From positions 62,001 to 126,000 of the forward strand of contig JBGURP010000039.1 in NCBI GenBank assembly GCA_045132055.1: DNA of 64,000 nt, written 5' to 3'. The notes beneath the pieces are model-generated. The model did not search any database. It had not been told where the DNA came from and saw only the letters and a list, made by a program, of their open reading frames with translations. This document shows positions 62,078-64,000 of the stretch, in pieces; positions within the stretch are counted from its first letter, which is position 1; each line of letters begins with the position of its first letter. The position numbers and the translations under genes were made by a program. The stretch is from F23-D06 sp045132055 (GTDB lineage: Bacteria; Bacteroidota; Bacteroidia; Bacteroidales; WCHB1-69).

Positions 62078-63151
62078 CTATTGCTTGAACACCACCACGC
62101 TTGGGTTCAGGCCGGCGGAGAAGGAGAATGTCTTTTTGCCGTTCTTGTCAAAACAATACACATCACCCGTTACCGTGAAGTTGTAGGCGTCTGTGATATA
62201 GACATCGCCGTTGAGTGGGTTGACGGTGATGCCGTATGGCATGTGGATGGTAGTGCCATCGGTCACGAAATTTTCCGGAACACTGCCTTCTTGGTTGAGA
62301 TCTAACACTCTTACAGGGTTGACATCGGCATTGTAGTCCACCTCATACACGTAGGCTTTGTCTTGGAATACGGTGAAATTCTGAATGTTAGGCCACGTTC
62401 GAGTGACTTGGTCGCTCTGTGCGTTGATGCGGGATAAGGTGCCGTGCTGCTCCATGTAGTCACCGCGAGTGCAGACATAAACGGTGCGGTTGTCGTCGCT
62501 GGCGGCCAGCTTGTACGGGTTGATGCCCACCTCAATACTGTGGAGCATGGTGAGGGAGTTGATGTCGAATACCGACACGGTGGTGCCATAGTTGGGGTTG
62601 TTCATGCCGCCGGAGTTTGCTACATATAGCTTGCCGTTGCACACGCAGATACCTTCGGGATTTGCACCGGAATAAACGGTCTTGTCAACCTCCAGGGTGG
62701 CAGTATCAATGCGCACCACATCACCATCGAAGCAACTTACGTATGCCTTGCCTTGGTAAAAAGTGATTTGTCTCGGACTCTTGCCCGGCAGAGAAATGGC
62801 CTTGATAGATTGGGCTGTGGAGAAGTTCATTACCTCTACGCGGTGCGAGTTGTTGACCACGCAGTAGAGTTTGCTGCCGTATCTTTTCAGATCGTTGCCC
62901 GTATCGCCCAGTCCGCGCTTGTTCACTTGCAGGAAAATATCTGAGATGAACGTCAGGTTCTTAAAATCATAATAGGAAATGGTACTGTTGTTCTGTTGAA
63001 ACAGACCTTCGTTGAGCACATAGACACCATACGCGCTGGCATCAATCGGCATGGGATCGTCAGGCACGGGAGGATTGCAGCTTGATGCACAGAAAATGGC
63101 GAACAGGAAGAGGACGAAAATGTTGAAGATAGATTGTCTGTGATTTTTCAT
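62078..63151 (-). CDS. BtuG-like YncE/DUF5074 beta-propeller surface lipoprotein
   Basis: 357 residues from the ATG at 63151; the start at 63187 lies upstream of the promoter. A lipoprotein signal ends in ASSC (Cys about 25), followed by a Pro/Asp-rich linker and a seven-bladed propeller of YncE type: GVYVLNEGLF, LYCVVNNSHRVEVMN, KAYVSCFDGDVVRIDT, KLYVANSGGMNNPNYGTTVSVFD, TVYVCTRGDY, MPYGITVNPLNGDVYITDA. The pattern follows BtuG of Bacteroides thetaiotaomicron, a surface lipoprotein that captures vitamin B12 on top of BtuB. Here the neighbouring receptor is a different-looking TonB-dependent protein, so the ligand is open. It has its own TACTTTTG promoter. Confidence 0.82.
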   Translation of the reverse strand: MKNHRQSIFNIFVLFLFAIFCASSCNPPVPDDPMPIDASAYGVYVLNEGLFQQNNSTISYYDFKNLTFISDIFLQVNKRGLGDTGNDLKRYGSKLYCVVNNSHRVEVMNFSTAQSIKAISLPGKSPRQITFYQGKAYVSCFDGDVVRIDTATLEVDKTVYSGANPEGICVCNGKLYVANSGGMNNPNYGTTVSVFDINSLTMLHSIEVGINPYKLAASDDNRTVYVCTRGDYMEQHGTLSRINAQSDQVTRTWPNIQNFTVFQDKAYVYEVDYNADVNPVRVLDLNQEGSVPENFVTDGTTIHMPYGITVNPLNGDVYITDAYNFTVTGDVYCFDKNGKKTFSFSAGLNPSVVVFKQ

Positions 63152-63174
63152 TTTTCTTAAGCCGTTTAACGCGG

Positions 63175-63182
63175 CAAAAGTA
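63175..63182 (-). promoter_or_regulatory. -7 element TACTTTTG for the BtuG-like lipoprotein
   Basis: Reverse-strand exact TAnnTTTG match 23 bases upstream of the ATG at 63151, in the short gap after the TonB-receptor stop. Confidence 0.55.
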
Positions 63183-63206
63183 CACAAAAAAGAGACATGA
63201 TTGGAA

Positions 63207-64000
63207 TTAGAACTCTATGGCGAACTTAACATTCACGAGCCTTCCCGTCAAAGTGTTGGGGATTGCATAATGCTGGTTGTAGATGTCCTTTACCCATGAA
63301 TAGGAGGCCACGTTTTTGGTGCCGAGCACGTTGAAAACCTCGATATACACGCCGGCATTCTTGATGCTGCGCACGAACTTGGACTTGTTGCGCATGCGGT
63401 CGCGGCTCTGCTCCAAGAACATGAAGGAGAATCCGAGGTCCACGCGGCGGTACCACTTGGGGTCGCGTACCCGCTGGAATCCTTCAGACTTCTCAAAGGC
63501 CACGGGCAATCCGCTGGCAAACACGAAGTTGAGGTGCGCCCTGAACTGCGGAAATCCCGGGATGTGGTCTTGGAAGAACAGATTGAAGGCCACCCGCTGG
63601 TCGGTAGGTCTTGGTATGTACCCCGGCTCAATACGGTTGCCGTCTTGGTCGTAATAGAAATCATCCTGGATGTCCTCTTTGGTGTCCATGATGGAGACGG
63701 CAAACCAGGATTCCAGTCCGCGAATGAACTCGCCGCTGACCTTCAGGTCCAAGCCTGTGGCATACCCGACGGCATCGTTATAGCCGCTGTAAGTGATGCG
63801 CACGTTGTTGATGGTGTAGGAGATGAGGTGGTCCAGATACTTGTAGTAGGCCTCTGCTGTGAACTTGAACGGTCTGCGCCACAGTTTGAAGTTGTACTCT
63901 GCGCCAGCCACGATTTGGAACGAGCGTTGCGAGAGGATATCGGGATTCAGCGTGCCGTCACGGTAGCGCATTTCGCGGTAAAATGCCGGCTGGTAGTATA
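63207..64000 (-). CDS. TonB-dependent receptor, C-terminal part (5' end outside window)
   Basis: About 264 residues are visible and the frame continues through the window edge, so the Met at 63971 is internal. The sequence is amphipathic barrel strand material: FYREMRYRDGTLNPDILSQR, AGAEYNFKLWRRPFKFTAEAYYKYLDHLISY, NDAVGYATGLDLKVSGEFIRGLESWFAVSIMDTKEDI and a terminal VNVKFAIEF ending in Phe, the outer-membrane barrel signal. The plug and any N-terminal domain lie outside. It probably supplies TonB-energised uptake for a ligand bound by the BtuG-like lipoprotein that follows after 55 bases. Confidence 0.85.
   Translation of the reverse strand, partial: YYQPAFYREMRYRDGTLNPDILSQRSFQIVAGAEYNFKLWRRPFKFTAEAYYKYLDHLISYTINNVRITYSGYNDAVGYATGLDLKVSGEFIRGLESWFAVSIMDTKEDIQDDFYYDQDGNRIEPGYIPRPTDQRVAFNLFFQDHIPGFPQFRAHLNFVFASGLPVAFEKSEGFQRVRDPKWYRRVDLGFSFMFLEQSRDRMRNKSKFVRSIKNAGVYIEVFNVLGTKNVASYSWVKDIYNQHYAIPNTLTGRLVNVKFAIEF

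Noticed and set aside
63152..63206. Cobalamin riboswitch upstream of the BtuG-like gene
   Set aside because: The gap is only 55 bases and contains a promoter; there is no room for a cobalamin aptamer or its B12 box.

Overview
The window looks like a chromosomal segment of an uncultured member of the Bacteroidota, probably order Bacteroidales. Three things support this. Exact or near matches to the Bacteroidota -7 promoter element (TAnnTTTG) sit in front of about 18 genes on both strands. There is type IX secretion (T9SS) cargo together with a PorE-like T9SS component. The housekeeping proteins (RpoB, RpoC, ProS, LpxK, MazG, the small rpoC-linked DUF3467 protein) read as Bacteroidota types. 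Species cannot be named from the sequence.

Layout. 1-6.3 kb: 3' part of a giant repeat-built surface protein ending in a FISUMP domain. 6.4-13.7 kb: a secreted endonuclease/exonuclease/phosphatase-fold protein, a two-gene chromate-type transporter (minus), a COG2509 FAD-dependent oxidoreductase and an Oar-like TonB-dependent receptor. 13.8-20.3 kb: a secreted SUMF1-fold protein, azlC-azlD (branched-chain amino acid exporter), a minus-strand operon M23 peptidase-phoH-lpxK-PNP, and a four-helix-bundle protein. 20.4-24.6 kb: a C10 cysteine peptidase with two CUB-like domains and a T9SS tail, a low-complexity DUF6515-like secreted protein, tRNA-Gln(CTG) and uridine kinase. 24.6-29.4 kb: a four-gene minus-strand envelope operon (aromatic-rich lipoprotein, OmpP1/FadL-like barrel, secreted propeller-like protein, and a protein usually mislabelled asparagine synthetase B). 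29.5-45.6 kb: proS, mazG, a PorE-like TPR/PD40/OmpA protein, then an 11.4-kb gene for a 3809-residue T9SS-exported surface protein. 45.6-60 kb: an MsbA-like ABC exporter, trmB, and the secE-nusG-rplK-rplA-rplJ-rplL-rpoB-rpoC-DUF3467 transcription/translation cluster. 60-64 kb: uvrC (minus), a composite palindromic intergenic element, a BtuG-like propeller lipoprotein, and the 3' end of a TonB-dependent receptor.

How the parts fit. Much of the window is cell-surface biology. The PorE-like protein probably anchors the T9SS to peptidoglycan, and two proteins here carry recognisable T9SS C-terminal domains: the C10 peptidase and the 3809-residue protein. TonB receptors and a BtuG-like lid lipoprotein indicate energised nutrient capture. 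The remainder is core housekeeping. I saw no prophage, integrase, insertion sequence or CRISPR array. The items I rate highest for follow-up are the giant T9SS protein and its adjacent PorE, the composite palindromic repeat at 61.9-62.06 kb, the BtuG-like/TonB pair, the aromatic-rich lipoprotein with an unusually strong Shine-Dalgarno sequence, and the overlapping face-to-face promoters upstream of proS. None of these is demonstrated to be a new system; the evidence is sequence reading only.
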